Position numbers and translations under genes: made by a program. Positions 1 through 12,391 of a DNA stretch of 64,000 nucleotides are shown one piece after another. This DNA comes from Gorsachius magnificus (lineage: Eukaryota > Chordata > Aves > Pelecaniformes > Ardeidae), in assembly GCA_034008185.1 (NCBI GenBank), contig CM067084.1, positions 65,982,599 to 66,046,598 of the forward strand, in the 5' to 3' direction. Within the stretch, counting starts at the first letter, position 1; the number at the start of each line of letters is the position of its first letter. A model generated the notes under the pieces. It was not told the DNA's origin. It saw only the letters and a program-made list of their open reading frames with translations, and searched no databases.

Positions 1-3000
1 CTTGTTTTACCAGCAAGTTCTAGTTGTCCTGGAGGATGTAATAAACTTGGGGACTAATGGAAAAAAAGCAATCTCCCTAAAACCAGAAACATATCTGAAG
101 CAAAACTTAAACAGAAAATAATAGCTACATTAATAACATTAATTGTTATTCTTTTTCGATTAAACTTTTTTCCCCCTTTCTGGCACAACAAATGAACAGT
201 TTTAATTCCAAAGTAGGCAAAATATTTAATTAGTTCTGTATCTTGCATTCAGGGGCATGTAAGTCATGCAGCAGCTTAAAAGCCATCTCAAACCCCCCAG
301 AGAGGAGAGGATAAGGAAGCCTATTACATGGCTCTTTGGGAGTGCCTCTGCCAAAGTCAGCTTTGATAGAAGCAAATCCAACTCCCACTTCAGTCAACAG
401 GAGCTGGCGTTGCTAATGGTAGGGTTTGATTCTGCCCCTTTCATGTAATTTTTCCTGTGAAAGCTGGAATGCATGTGTATTGCATGTTACAACTCAGTGC
501 AAATGTTTCCTGTAAAGTTCTCTACAGATACTGACCCTAAAGGAAGGAATGAGAAAGCTTTGGCGTAGCTTGCGATGGTTTTAAATGAACTGATGCACAA
601 CATAACTGCAACATTCATGATGGGAGATCCTGGTCTCTCGGTCTTCCCCTGCCCCATGCTAGACAACATTTCACTATAAAAATTTTACCTAAAACTCCCA
701 CTCTAGAATCTCAATTATTCTGCTATGCGTATGATTCAGTATTATACATCGTGTTATCTGCCCTTCTTTCTCCCCTTTATTTTCCTCACTTCTCCTTAAT
801 TTCTCCTCTATGTTATTCCCTCTGATGAATCTCTAAGTACTGATAAATATAATGTATTAAATGGCAGTAAAATAAAGGGAAAACTGTTCATTGTTTAACT
901 ACCTTGTTTATGGTGATAAAGATATTTAGATGGCATCCCGTCCCCGGTTTAGATACATGAACTATACTTAAAACTAATTAGTGAATTCTTCACTTTTCAC
1001 AAAGGATTTGTTAAATAACTTCTCTCTGTCTCTCTTTCTCCTTTAAAGAGGAAAACTCTGTTTTCACTCAGAGCTGCTCTTGCCCATTAGAGTAGTCTGC
1101 ATTTCTCAGTGCACAACCAGGATGGGCTTCTGGTGTGTGCTGTAGGGACTGCAAACTGAAAAAGGAGCAAAGCATGAAGAAAAGGGTGGAATAAATCCAC
1201 ATAAACAACTGAAGAACAATGATCCCCGAATGAAAAACAAGGTAGAGTGGCCTCGGGCAACAGATAACCCAAGCTCCAGCTGACCTTGGCAGCACGACAG
1301 GGTCTTTATGAGGACAGAATCCTCCAGCAATTTTATCAGTTTTGCCCCAGTGTCAACCTTGCATCTATTGTTATTTTACATCTTCTTTTTTTTTTTCCCC
1401 TCTGCTCAAATGTATTTATTGCTCAAGTGTATTTATTGTGGCTAATAGAAGGAAACTCTCTAAGTATGCTTGAGCTTTCACAAGTCTCTCAGACTCCAGA
1501 GAACTGATGAAATTCAGGACTATTATTTTCTTTTTTTCAAAACTCTTCAGCCAGGGAGAATTCAACACTAGTTCTGGACCAGCAGGGTTGAATTCTGGGC
1601 ATAGGAGTGGCCTTGCTTGTCATTTTGGCATAGTTTTGCACTATATCTTTTACCCTTTCTGCTGTGAGTGTGCAGTTAAACTAACAGCGGAGGATGGAAA
1701 GGCAGCCGTTTCAAGCACGTCAGTTGGCAGCGACAAGAACTTAAGCATGAACAGATTTGTTGAGGCAGCTTTCCCAGCCTATTCAGTAAAGGCAACCAAT
1801 TCTGAGCCTTGTGTACTCTGAGCTGATGAGGTCTATTAAATATCCTCACATAAAACACGCCAGGGGCCAGTGCAAGGGAAAGAAAGACGTATTCATTTAG
1901 AGACCTAGGTTCAAAACTGTCAACAGTTCTGTCTCACCAAGGCTACTTGTTTGACTATTCATTTGCAAAGGTTGCATGAATGCAACTTACTTTAAAATTG
2001 TAAAGTCTGCAAGAATTTTTTATCGTACAATAATTTTGACATTTCTTTGGCTATAACAGGTGATCATGCTGCTGCACCCACAGCTGGTATATACGGATGA
2101 AATTCTGGCCAGCTGAGGGAGGCTTGGTGGTGTTTTTGTTACAGATGCCATTTACCCTATGCACCTGTGTTGTTGCATGGGAAGAACTTTTAAGAGTGAC
2201 AATATATCAACAAGAGTCAAACACTTGTGAACTAAGTTGTACAGGATAAAACTGTGTTACCATGGTGTTTTGATGTTTTAGCAGTTTTAAATATTGATAT
2301 CACTTAAGAGAGTGAATTGCAAGTTTTAATCGGTGGTTGCAAAAGGATGATTTCTACTATTTGAAGCATTTTGTGTATATCTTCATTTACGACTGATCAA
2401 CTAGTTTCCAATGTGTTTATTTTTTAAAGAATGAGTCCTATAGCTTCAAAAAGCACACTAGTAAAAATGCTGTTAATTTGTAATGATGCTGAAAATAAAG
2501 GGGTCTTCTGGTTGCATAGTTAAAAAAGAGGATGTTATCATATGACTAGACTGATAAATTATTACATGGAGTGCTGTTTGCTGTTTTCAAAAGCAGAGAG
2601 AAATTTTTCTCAATCTTCTGCTGATTGCGCCCATCTCCATCAGATTTTGCTGCAGAGGAGGTGCAGAGGTAGAAATCTGTGCAAAAAAAACCCCTCTAGG
2701 CAGTTTTGCTGCACGTAGTTATGCAGGGAACCATGAGGGCCCTTCAGAACATGATTATCCTTATAGTTGATAATTTGGGTTAGGAGCAAAGTTGGAAGTT
2801 TGAGCAAATAAACAAATGGCAAGGAGCAAGACAGAGGATTTCAGGGGCAGGCATTTGTCTGGTAGTCAGGAAGATGGTTTTATTCTTGCCCTCCAATCTG
2901 ACCTATTTTCTTTGCTTTAGTTGTTTCATTGTTTTGCATGAACAGTAATGTAGCATGTGTGTTAAACAAGTAGCAGTGCTTTGGCAAGAAGAGGTTATAT

Positions 3001-3320
3001 GTCAGTAGAAAGACTATATCAATTACTTTAGAGAGGTTGTAAATCCACTAGTAGAGATACATGAAGACTGAAGTCTGACAATGCCACACAGATATTTAAC
3101 TGAATTAATGATAAGGTGTAAAAGCATACTAGGGTCTGTTAGATGGGGAGGCAACAAGCACATTTTGGTTTCACCTTCAGTTGTTGTGTGACAAAACCAA
3201 ACCACCCATTTTTCAATTTGTTCCTTGCACAGGAGGGGGGCGGTGACAGAATATTTTACTTCTCTCCAAGTATATGATGGTAATGTGCTAAAATACTCAA
3301 AGCTTTTTTCCTCTAGAAAT
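1..3320. other. intronic sequence, no gene seen
   Basis: AT-rich unique sequence with short T runs and stop-rich frames on both strands. The only weak signal is at about 330-445, listed separately. Open frames here are 60-104 codons long and show no recognisable domain. Some are simple shadows of low-complexity pyrimidine tracts. Confidence 0.6.
330..445. repeat. possible very old interspersed repeat fragment
   Basis: The phrases AACTCCCACTTCAGTCAACAG and GGGTTTGATTCTGCCCCTTT resemble wording that recurs across archosaur and turtle non-coding DNA (AACTCCCATTGACTTCAATG-type sequence). The match is from memory and I cannot name the family. A similar phrase occurs near 54,660-54,740. Confidence 0.25.
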
Positions 3321-4775
3321 AATAGAATCATAGAATCATGTTTTGGGTTGGAAGGGACCCCTGGAGGTCATCTAGTCCAACCCCCCCGCAGTGAGCAGGG
3401 ACACCGCTAACTAGATCAGGTTGCTCAGAGCCCCATCCAACCTGGCCTTGAATGTTTCCAGGGATGGGGCCTCCACTACCTCTCTGGGCAACATGTTCCA
3501 GTGTTTTACCACCCTCATTGTAAAGAATTTCTTCCTTATATCTAGTCTAAACCTACCCTGGTTTAGTTTAAAACCATTACCCCTTGTCCTGTCCCAGCTG
3601 GCCCTACTAAAAAGATTTTCCCCATCTTTCCTATAGGCCCCCTTTAGGTACTGAAAGGCCGTAATCAGGTCTCCCCGCAGACTTCTTTTCTCCGGGCTGA
3701 ACAAGCCCAACTCCCTCAGCCTGTCCTCATAGGAGAGGTGCTCCAGCCCTCAGATCATTTTTGTGGCCCTCTTCTGGACCCGCTCCAACAGTTCCATGTC
3801 CTTCTTGTGCTGAGGGCTCCAGAGCTGGACGCAGTACTCTAGGTGAGTTCTCACCAGAGCAGAGTAGAGGGGCAGAATCACCTCCCTTGACCTGCTGGCC
3901 ACGCTTCTCCTGATGCAGCCCAGAGTACGGTTGGCCTTCTGGGCTGCCAGCGCACATAGCCGGCTCATGTCCAGCTTTTCATCCACCAGCACCCCCAAGT
4001 CCCTCTTGGCAGGGCTGCTCTCGATCCTTTCTTCCCCCAGCCTGTATTGATACCGGGAGTTACCCCGACCCAGGTGCATGACCTTGCACTTGGCCTTGTT
4101 GAACCTCATGAGGTTCACACAGGCCCACCTCTCCAGCCTGTCCAGGTCTCTCTGGATGACATCCCGTCTTTCTGGTATGTCAACCGCACCACTCAGTTTG
4201 GTGTCATCCGCAAACTTGCTGAGGGTGCACTTGATCTCGCTGTCTAAGTCATTGATGAATATATTAAACAGCACCGGTCCCAGTACAGACCCCTGAGGGA
4301 CACCACTCGTCACCGGTCTCCATCCGGATGTCGAGCCATTGACCACTACCCTCTGGATGCGACCATCCAGCCAGTTCCTTATCCACCGAACAGTCCACCC
4401 ATCAAAACCATAGCTCTCCAATTTAGAGAGAAGGATGTTGTGGGGGACCGTGTCAAAGGCTTTGCAGAATTCCAGATAGATGACAACCATTGGTTTTCCT
4501 TTGTCCACTGTTGTTGTCACACCATCATAGAAAGTCACTACGTTCGTCAGGCAGGACTTGCCCTTGGTGAAGCCATGCTGGCTATCTTGAATTATCTCCC
4601 TGGCCTCCATGTGCCTTAGCATAGCTTCTAGGAGGATCTGTTCCATGATCTTCCCAGGCACAGAGGTGAGGCTGACAGGTCGGTAGTTCCCAGGGTCTTC
4701 CTTTCTACCCCTTTTGAAAATGGGCACAATGTTTCCCTTTTTCCAGTCACCAGGGACTTCACCTGACTGCTTCAA
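3321..4775 (-). mobile_element. CR1 LINE copy 1, 5'-truncated
   Basis: Chicken repeat 1 (CR1) retrotransposon in minus orientation. Its 3' end lies at about 3321, where the complement reads as about two copies of the ATTCTATG octamer typical of CR1 tails. The body carries a short 3' UTR (about 3321-3410), then the C-terminal half of the reverse transcriptase ORF. The element ends abruptly near 4772-4776, inside the reverse transcriptase domain, as expected from aborted target-primed reverse transcription. No target-site duplication was seen, which is usual for CR1. This copy is the least decayed of the window in coding terms, with a single in-frame stop across about 455 codons. Confidence 0.97.
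3411..4775 (-). pseudogene. CR1 reverse transcriptase ORF remnant (copy 1)
   Basis: An open frame of 341 codons (4775 to 3750) encodes the RT palm and thumb. It contains [12 protein letters not shown] near residue 27, QHGFTKGKS near 66, motif A as [13 protein letters not shown] near 100, [20 protein letters not shown] near 158 and FADDTKL near 188. One TGA at 3750-3752 interrupts it. Translation continues in the same frame to a stop at 3411 with the usual CR1 C-terminus ([15 protein letters not shown] and onward). The first motif A residue, normally the metal-binding Asp, is Glu here at residue 102; copy 3 keeps Asp. The N-terminal endonuclease and the first RT motifs are missing because of 5' truncation, so the copy cannot mobilise itself. 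Confidence 0.93.
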
Positions 4776-4808
4776 CTTCTAGGATCATGAAGAGAATAGA
4801 CTTAAACA

Positions 4809-4831
4809 CCCCCCCCCCCCCCCCCCCCCCC
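4809..4831. repeat. poly-C run (23 bases)
   Basis: An uninterrupted run of C on the plus strand followed by seven A residues, about 33 bases from the 5' truncation end of CR1 copy 1. The complementary G23 strand could form a G-quadruplex or triplex. The exact length in the source genome is uncertain because long homopolymers are error-prone in sequencing. Confidence 0.9.
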
Positions 4832-7800
4832 AAAAAAATAATCTTGGGGTAGCCTAGACTGTGTAGTCAGTCCGCCTGTTATCTGTGTCTGTTCCTAGGT
4901 ATTTCTCAGTTCCTGGGATTCAGACATCCCTTCCGTAGTCTGAGTGAGACTGGGGCCTGTGCTGCAGACAGGTTGGAAGGGGAAAGGTTTGCTTTTAAAC
5001 ATGTTGCAGCGTGAATTTTGGCTGAGGTGCTCTCAGGAGTCCTAAAGGGATTTGGCAGGTGAAAGGCAGTGGTCCTTTGCAAAGGTGTTTCCTCATGTTT
5101 GAACGGCTCTGATGGCTGGTGCTGAGGAGAGAAAACTGCCAATCACTCCTAAACTCTTCCCAGCCCTTTTTGGGACAAGCTGATGTCATGATTCATCTTC
5201 GCATGAGGCAGTGCTCATGTTTCCCTGCTGTTTTATGCCTCGGCACAGGAGGAGGTTCTTTGTTTTCTCTCCCCTCGCGCTCACTCCTCGCAGTCCCATG
5301 CAGGGCTAAATACAATCTGGCCCATGGTAGAGATTTGGAATGCATTTGCCTGCTCTTCTACAGCTTTCAAGGCTTGCCAGCAATACTGTGGGAAGCCTGG
5401 AAAAAATTAAAGCGTTATTCTATCCCAAAACTTGTCTCTGCAAAAATGCTATTCTAGGCTCCCATGTTTATTGTTTCTCCATGATTCTCTCTATGAAATT
5501 TGATCAGTTTAAAAAGGGGGACCAAAAACCAAAATAAAAATCCCTGATTACCTGCCCAGCAGACTCCTTCTATGAGCAGCCAACCTGAATTCTCTTTCCT
5601 CAATCTGAGAAAAAAAGATTCTTCAAATGGGATTTAGCGCTGGTGGTACGCACCATTGGTAAAAGGAGTCAAAACCAGCTGAGAAAGGCTCTGCTGTGTT
5701 TGAGCTTAAAATTCTTTTCAGCTGAAAAAACTGAAGCTACTTGACAGCAAATTCACAGTGCAAGGCTATTTTTAAAGGTTAGTATATTGACTGGTTCACA
5801 GGGAAAACTGATGACTATAAACTGGGTCTGGAGATGGGGTTTCCTCTGTGCAGCAGTTTCGTCACATATATTCCAGCGTCATTTATTCAGCCTGCAGAGT
5901 AATTTCTCATGTTTCAAATGCAAATCATAGACCAGTTCTGCATTGAGCCCTCTTATGGCAGCCCATATCACCCCTGTACTTAGTTCAGCTGGAGCAAGCC
6001 CCTGGAGATTTGAATATTTTTTCTCTATAACATTCATTCAAGTTCATTGCAAACTTTTCTTTAGAAGCTTTGTGTATACTCGGAGGAAAAACACATGACA
6101 CATAGCTTGGCTTTACCTTTAGGCTAGTGGCAGAGAAGTTGAGCTCTGCTGAAAGGGTCCCTGTACCATAAATCATCACAGGTCCTGATGTGAAGAAGTT
6201 CTGCAAGAATTCTGGACTAAAACCAGCATGTTTATTAATGGTCCAATCTTATAAATTGGTGACTAGCTTTTCTCATCTCTGGAAACTGTTCTCTTTCTGT
6301 TTACACACAGAAAGCAGAAAAGTGAGCTCAATCGAGTGTTCCTGATCTGTGAAAAATAAAGCTCTTCTGGCCTACAGAGCCACAAAGAGGACACTTGAAC
6401 TGCTCTCCAGGGAGCTAAGAGCTTGGCCATTATTGGGAATGAGCTTGGGAATGTACTTATCTCCTTAAATATAATTAATAAAGAAGAACAAGCTTAATGG
6501 ACCACTACTTATTTAAGCATAGAAAATCCAGGAAACTCAGAAGTCCCATATGCAAATCTATCTTTTATTCTTTTAGTTATTCCTATACAGCATCTCCTGA
6601 TAGTCACGTACGGCAGAGAAAAGGGAGGGACTTTGTACACGGCCTTGCAGCTGGCATCCACTCGGACCTGGCCTCGTGTCCTGGCCTTAGAGGAGCCGCT
6701 GGGTACGAGTGCCTCGAGTGGCTTCACCTCCACAGTGCCAGAGCTGAGCAATGAGGGCAGCCTGGCACCCAAGGCTGAGAGCTGGTGCTTGGTGCTAGTC
6801 GCCAGGGAGGTGAAGCCGGGCTTCACTGCTCTCATCGGCGTAAATTATTGCCTCAAGCCTCAGTCTTAGCTGCAAATGCCTTCACTGATCTGCATTTAAA
6901 ACTGTCTCTTATGGTTAGTAAGGCACATTTTAAACACGGCTCTTTTCCTGTTTTTGAAAATCAATCATAATATAGCCATTAAAAAAAAAATTGTGGATAC
7001 TTGCAAACAAAGAGAATTGCAGGGCATTATTTGTTTCAGTCATTGCCAGGGCTGATGTTCTCATTACTTCTAGTTTTAAAAGTCCTTTTGGCCCTTGACA
7101 AAAAGGATTTTTTCAGATTGATGACATCTTGCAAAATAAAATAATACACTTGTAAAATAATGTGCAGTGAAATGATTGCCAAAATCTATCACAGAAGGCT
7201 ATGCTTTCATTATATCAGAAGCATCAGTAATCACATGTTTTATACTAAGTTTTGTGCTCTTTGGTGATGTAATAGATGAGGTTTTACTAAGATTGCCTAA
7301 CGTTCTCCATGATAACTCCCTGTTTGCAGTTGCTGATAACTTTGCCAGTCTTTAACTGTTTGGCACCTCTGTGGGGTGAAGCTTTCCATGCTGTGTTTCT
7401 CCTTAGTTGAAGCTGTTTTGGAAAATTTTAGCAAAAAAGATTCAAACATTTCCAAGCATTAGGCAAGGGGAAAATACATTTGTTTTGACCACACTGAAAA
7501 GTCCTGGCAAACCTTGCTCCCAATAGCTGTAGCTTCCCCTCCCTCCCTCTGTCCCCCATCCTATTGTTTTGGAATAAGGATCTGAAATTTGGCAGGAAGG
7601 TGGTCTTTGTCTTATAACATTTTTATGAAAGGCATCGCATTGGGTGAAGTTATAAATCTGTGAGAAACTTTAATGAAGGCAGGTGGGAGAGTGGAATTAG
7701 CTGAGAAAAGGAATAATGCTATCTCTGCTTAGTGCCATTAGGAAGTAATGGGGAAAGCAAAGGGGAAAGGGATATGAACAGAGAAACAGTTAATCAGGGA

Positions 7801-8099
7801 TGAGACACTGGTATGAAACTGGAAACCAAAGGGAGTTACAGGATTTGGTATTTCCTACACAAAAGATCAGGCCTTGGAGTCAGTCTTTGCAGAAAAAAAG
7901 ATTTATGGGAAAGAGGGGTCAGATGTCTGTTATCCTGCCACCAGCAGCAGATCGTTTTAGGAAGTATAAGTGAGTGAAACTGGGAAAGGACCAAACATTT
8001 TTTTACTGATATATCGGATCATCCCAAACAGGAGGTTGCACCTGAAACATTGCATTCAGGAACTGCCAATCTGTTCTGCCTCCACTAATACACCTGATA
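4832..8099. other. intronic sequence with one GC-rich patch
   Basis: Mostly AT-rich unique DNA without a recognisable gene. A CpG-rich patch at 6600-6842 stands out and is listed separately. Two overlapping open frames at 5119-5457 (112 codons) and 6509-6835 (minus, 108 codons) have no domain I recognise. Confidence 0.55.
6600..6842. other. short CpG-rich, GC-rich patch
   Basis: About 240 bp contain 12 CpG dinucleotides by my count and look close to 60% GC, while the surrounding intron is AT-rich and CpG-poor. It is shorter than the usual CpG-island threshold. It contains a perfect 7-bp hairpin GTGAAGC-CGG-GCTTCAC at 6810-6826. Frames on both strands stay open across it, mainly because it lacks A/T-rich stop codons. 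It could be a regulatory element, an unannotated exon or a fragment of an old insertion. Confidence 0.45.
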
Positions 8100-8835
8100 C
8101 CTTTTAAAATGTATTTATGCTTGTGACTTCTACGAAGCCTGTCAGCAATGAGTTCCGCAGCTTGTGCATTGTATGAAAAATTACTTCCTCTTAACTGGAT
8201 TTAAAACTGTGCGCTAATTTTATTAGGCACCCCCAGATTTTTTTCATAATTTATTTATTATAATGATGATTATTAGAATGAATAATCATTCCGTAATCAC
8301 TGACAAGAAAGTCCAGAACTTTTATGACTTACAAACCTCTGTTGTACCCATCCCCAGTTGCCTCTTTTCTGAGCTGAAAGCATGCGGTTGGCCTTTTTTA
8401 TCACTACATATCATTGAACCAATATTTCCATGGAATTATCCATAATTGTTCCGAGATTTTTGTGCCGAGTGATAATAGCTAGTGCCCGTTGTGGTTTAGA
8501 TCTAATTAGGATTGTTTTCCCTCATATGCATTACTTTGCATTCATCAATACCCTCTGCTGTTTTATTGTTGTTTAGTATTTTAAGCCTCCCGCAACTCTT
8601 CACATTCAGATCAGCTAGCCAGAGTGACTCTCCATGCCTCGGAAACTTTCTCATGTTGTTATCCATCTTCTTTTCAAAGTCCTACAAGACTTTACCTAAC
8701 ATCTCAGGTCCTTGGGAGATGGGCTGGTAGGCTTCCTCTTTTGTGAAAGCTCACCAGTTATTTCTACCCTTTGTTTGCTGTCTTTCAATGATTTATTTAA
8801 CAAGGTTTTGGTTTTTCCTTTATTAAAACTTAGAA
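8100..8835 (-). repeat. ancient CR1/L3-like LINE fragment
   Basis: Strongly diverged CR1-type sequence in minus orientation. Diagnostic phrases are CAATGAGTTCCGCAGCTT near 8148, CATATGCATTACTTTGCATTC near 8523 and TTTCTACCCTTTGTTTGCTG near 8761. They occur in the order expected for the reverse complement of the CR1 reverse transcriptase C-terminal half. The reading frame is broken by many stops and indels. The boundaries are approximate. The level of decay suggests insertion long before the three younger copies. Confidence 0.75.
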
Positions 8836-11800
8836 TAAGATAAAAACTGTCTGACTTTCATAAAAACCTTCAATGCCACCACTTGGAGGTACAGGAATTC
8901 AATTTGTCTATGAAACTTGAATGGGCATCTTTTAGCTTATAATACATTCTCTAATTAACTGATCACACAGTATCTTATCACTTGATTCCTGCGTTCTTCA
9001 GTGCACAGCATGGCCCTGTAATGGGAACAAATCAGGATAGCATAGGGGAAGAGACTGTTGTCTAGAGAATGTTTTTCCAGAACTTGGCAACTGTCCTGTG
9101 AATAAAACAGGGGAAAAAATGTCCCCCGGTTAAGGTGGTTAAACGTTAAGCTGAACAACTGGTTGCATTTTCACATCTTACTCCAAGGTACACACACGTG
9201 CAATCAACACACATGTTCTCATAGGGACCAAGGCCTTTGCCTGGCTGATTACAACAGGCTACAATAATTTTAGAAGAGATTGGAGCAGTGAATGTTGTGG
9301 CATTCTCTAAGAAGAAATTCGGGATGAAAGAAGACACACGCACAGATGTATGGACGGATAGTTCTATGCACGTAAGATCCTTCTTCTAAGCATAATTCAG
9401 AATTACATTATTAGTATTATTATTAGAAAATATCTTTGTCTCCAGGCAGCAGAAGAACCACTGTCCACTGTGGTACAGAACAATTGCTAGCAAGTGATTA
9501 GGCTTAAATGTTGGCAAAATAATATCTAAACTCTCAAGACAACTCTTGGTGTTTATAAATCAACACCAGCTGTTCCTGTTTATGCAATTACTTTGTAAAA
9601 ATAAAAGAATAATATAGAATCTGATATGACAGCTCATACACCAAGATTCAGCTTTCTGCAAAAACAAACCGGGCCATTAAAAAATGTAGGGTTTATTTCA
9701 GATACTCTAACCAGAGCCGACTGGTCTCATGATAATAAATGTAGCCATGTTTCTCTAATGCCTTCAGGCATATGGCAGGTACTTGGCAAAGAGACTCCTA
9801 AAGCTAAGCCGTCAGAGAGGTTTGATTGCTCTCCCCCTGGAAGGAATGAAGAGGAAGACCCTCTCATAGGCAGCACCTGTCAAGCATTTCTGAGCCATGT
9901 CAGGCTCAAATTTGCCGAATTCTGATTTCTGTCACACAGATTCTGTCACAGAAAGTGAAAGGGTTCTCCAAAGTCGGTGGGGTTTGCTTTAGTGTAATTG
10001 CCCTTAGAATACAGCCCCAGATCTCTCATACAAGCTGGCTGTGTAGTACTGTTGGAGTATTACTCCTTGTATAATTAAAAGCTCTTGGGTTGCTTATTTC
10101 GGTGGTTATTTCTCAAGTGCAGAGTGGCCTAGCTGACACAGTTAGCTAAAACCAGTCAAGTAGAAAAAAAAGTAAGATTTAGTCATCTCACAGCTAGGTA
10201 CCTTGCCTCCAGAGTGGAATAAAACCACAGGCTGATTCCATGTAAAGCACAGGGTGAAAGCCAGGCACCTCGGAGCAGTTTCGAACAAGCCATTTGCTAA
10301 GCTCAACACTGAACGCATGGTCTTTAGAAAGGGGGATTATTTTTTGGTTTGTTGTGAAAGATCAGTACCTCTCCAGAGCTGGGATTCACCCAGACACAGT
10401 TGCCCATGCAAATCCCTGAGGATAGGACCCTCAAATTTTCTTCTCAAAAAATGGGTGCAGAAAAGAACACTATTTTTCCTCTTAAATGTGTCTGGAAAAG
10501 GTAATAGGGGCTGTATCTTGAGCTCTGCTAGTATTTTAGTTTGGTTTTGGATTGCCGCTTTTGAAGCAAATTATCTGAATGTCTCCACTTAACTGCTTGT
10601 GGGCCATGTTGCAAAGCAGCCTTGGCATGTGTGAAGTGGACCTTAGGGTCTCTGCTCCTCAGCATTCAGCCCATGAGATTAGTTTCAAGCTCACTGAGAT
10701 TAAACCCTTTTCTCCTCCCTCGCCCTCCAAAGTCCGTATATTGTGGGCATTGGATCATCAGCAACCAGCTGTTGTGCTCTTACTGCAGCTTGCTAATGCA
10801 GATGTGACTAGAGGCTAGAGATAAGAAAAGCTATTGGTCAGTCTCCAGAAATACAAGATCCGTATCTCCCAGTGGTGCTAGGTTCCCATAGCTCCAGAGT
10901 AGAGTTCCTTCTTGCTTAATCCCTTCTTGGCCCTGAAAGTTTGTGTTCCCTTCTAAAAACAGAGACAAACCCTCAAAAGAGTGGGTAAAAAGGGATAAAC
11001 GGTGCCTCTTTTGGACTTTTTTGGAAATTAGAGCACTAAGGTGCTAGAGAAAGCAGTTTTGAATCTCTGCAAGCTGCAGAGAGACTTGAATTTGAGCCTT
11101 CTTGGTAAATGCTTTACTGATGAGGTTGTTATGCAGGAATTTTCTCTTCTTTACCCATACTGGCTCAGCCCTTCAGGGACTTAGGTGCTGTCTGTCACTT
11201 GCCAAACCACATTGCAGCTGTTTGGGGAGATCTTGGGCAGGACAGAGCTGCCATCCAGCTGACTTAGGATCTCTTAGTGTGGACATGACTTTTCAGAGAG
11301 GGAAAGATTGCATTGTGGAGGCTTTTTTATTAAAACCATGGATGGGGTTGGACTTCAGTTGACCCAGTCTGGTTTAGGTGATAAAGGAATCCTTTGGTTC
11401 TGGCTTCCTGTTCTTTGTAGATGGCATACCTATAAGGTTTTTATTCATGAAATGTTCAAAAGCAGATCATAAATTTTTTTTAGTGTTTTTGGAATTTGTT
11501 CAGATAAGCGTTATATCTCACTATTTATTGTTCATGAACTGTTTGTAACAAATTTCCTATCCCTATTCAGATTTGCTACTCTTGCTTTATGGTTGGTCAC
11601 TTTTACTCATCATTTCCTAGTATTTTTTTAAAGCAAACAGAAATCCCATCACGAGGCAGACTAACTAGTAGCAATAGTAGGTTGTCATGCTGGTTTTTCT
11701 ATTCTGTAATTCTGCAACTCATTTTTTATAAGCTACCTCTGTCTCTGCTGGAAATGAATTTAATTTAATCACAAAATGATTTTTCTATTCATGATTGCAT

Positions 11801-12391
11801 TCATCTTGGCAACCTGCCCCTAAATTCATTCATCACAAACATTTGTATGAACTAAACTTTGGTTGCAGAAATCTACATAAACAAATCAAATTGAGATCAG
11901 TTTTGTAATTTGAAAAATTCCCTAAAAACCGATTTTTACGTTATTCAATGACTTCTTCTATTGACTGTTACACTACAAACAACTGCCTGTAGATTATTCA
12001 GCAGTGCAGTGGTAGGACAAGGCATTAAATTGAATACTTGAGAAGTGGGATGTACTTTCTCTGGCTGAATTTTATGGGCCTTGCCTTGATAGAATTGTTC
12101 TCAGAATATTTACTGTTCAAAACCCACTTTTATTTCTAAATAGTATATAGCAATACTTGTATACAAAAGAGCACCATAATTTTTTGAGGGTGGGGTTCAG
12201 GTGATGTTTGTCACAGTGATTTAAAGCTAATCAAAAGGGCTGGATAAAATAAAAAATGCAGTCCTGTTAACAGAAACTTGGCCTCAGAATGGAGCAGAAA
12301 TGTTCACCCGGAAAGGGAGTTGTTACATGTTGGTCTGCAACCAAATACTGAGATCAGTGCTTATCAGCAGCCCACCCACTTCAGGGTGTCT
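8836..12391. other. intronic sequence, no gene seen
   Basis: Unique AT-rich sequence. A plus-strand open frame at 10254-10592 (112 codons) and another at 9626-9925 show no recognisable domain, signal peptide or codon pattern and are probably chance. An ATT-rich trinucleotide stretch lies near 9406-9426. Confidence 0.55.
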
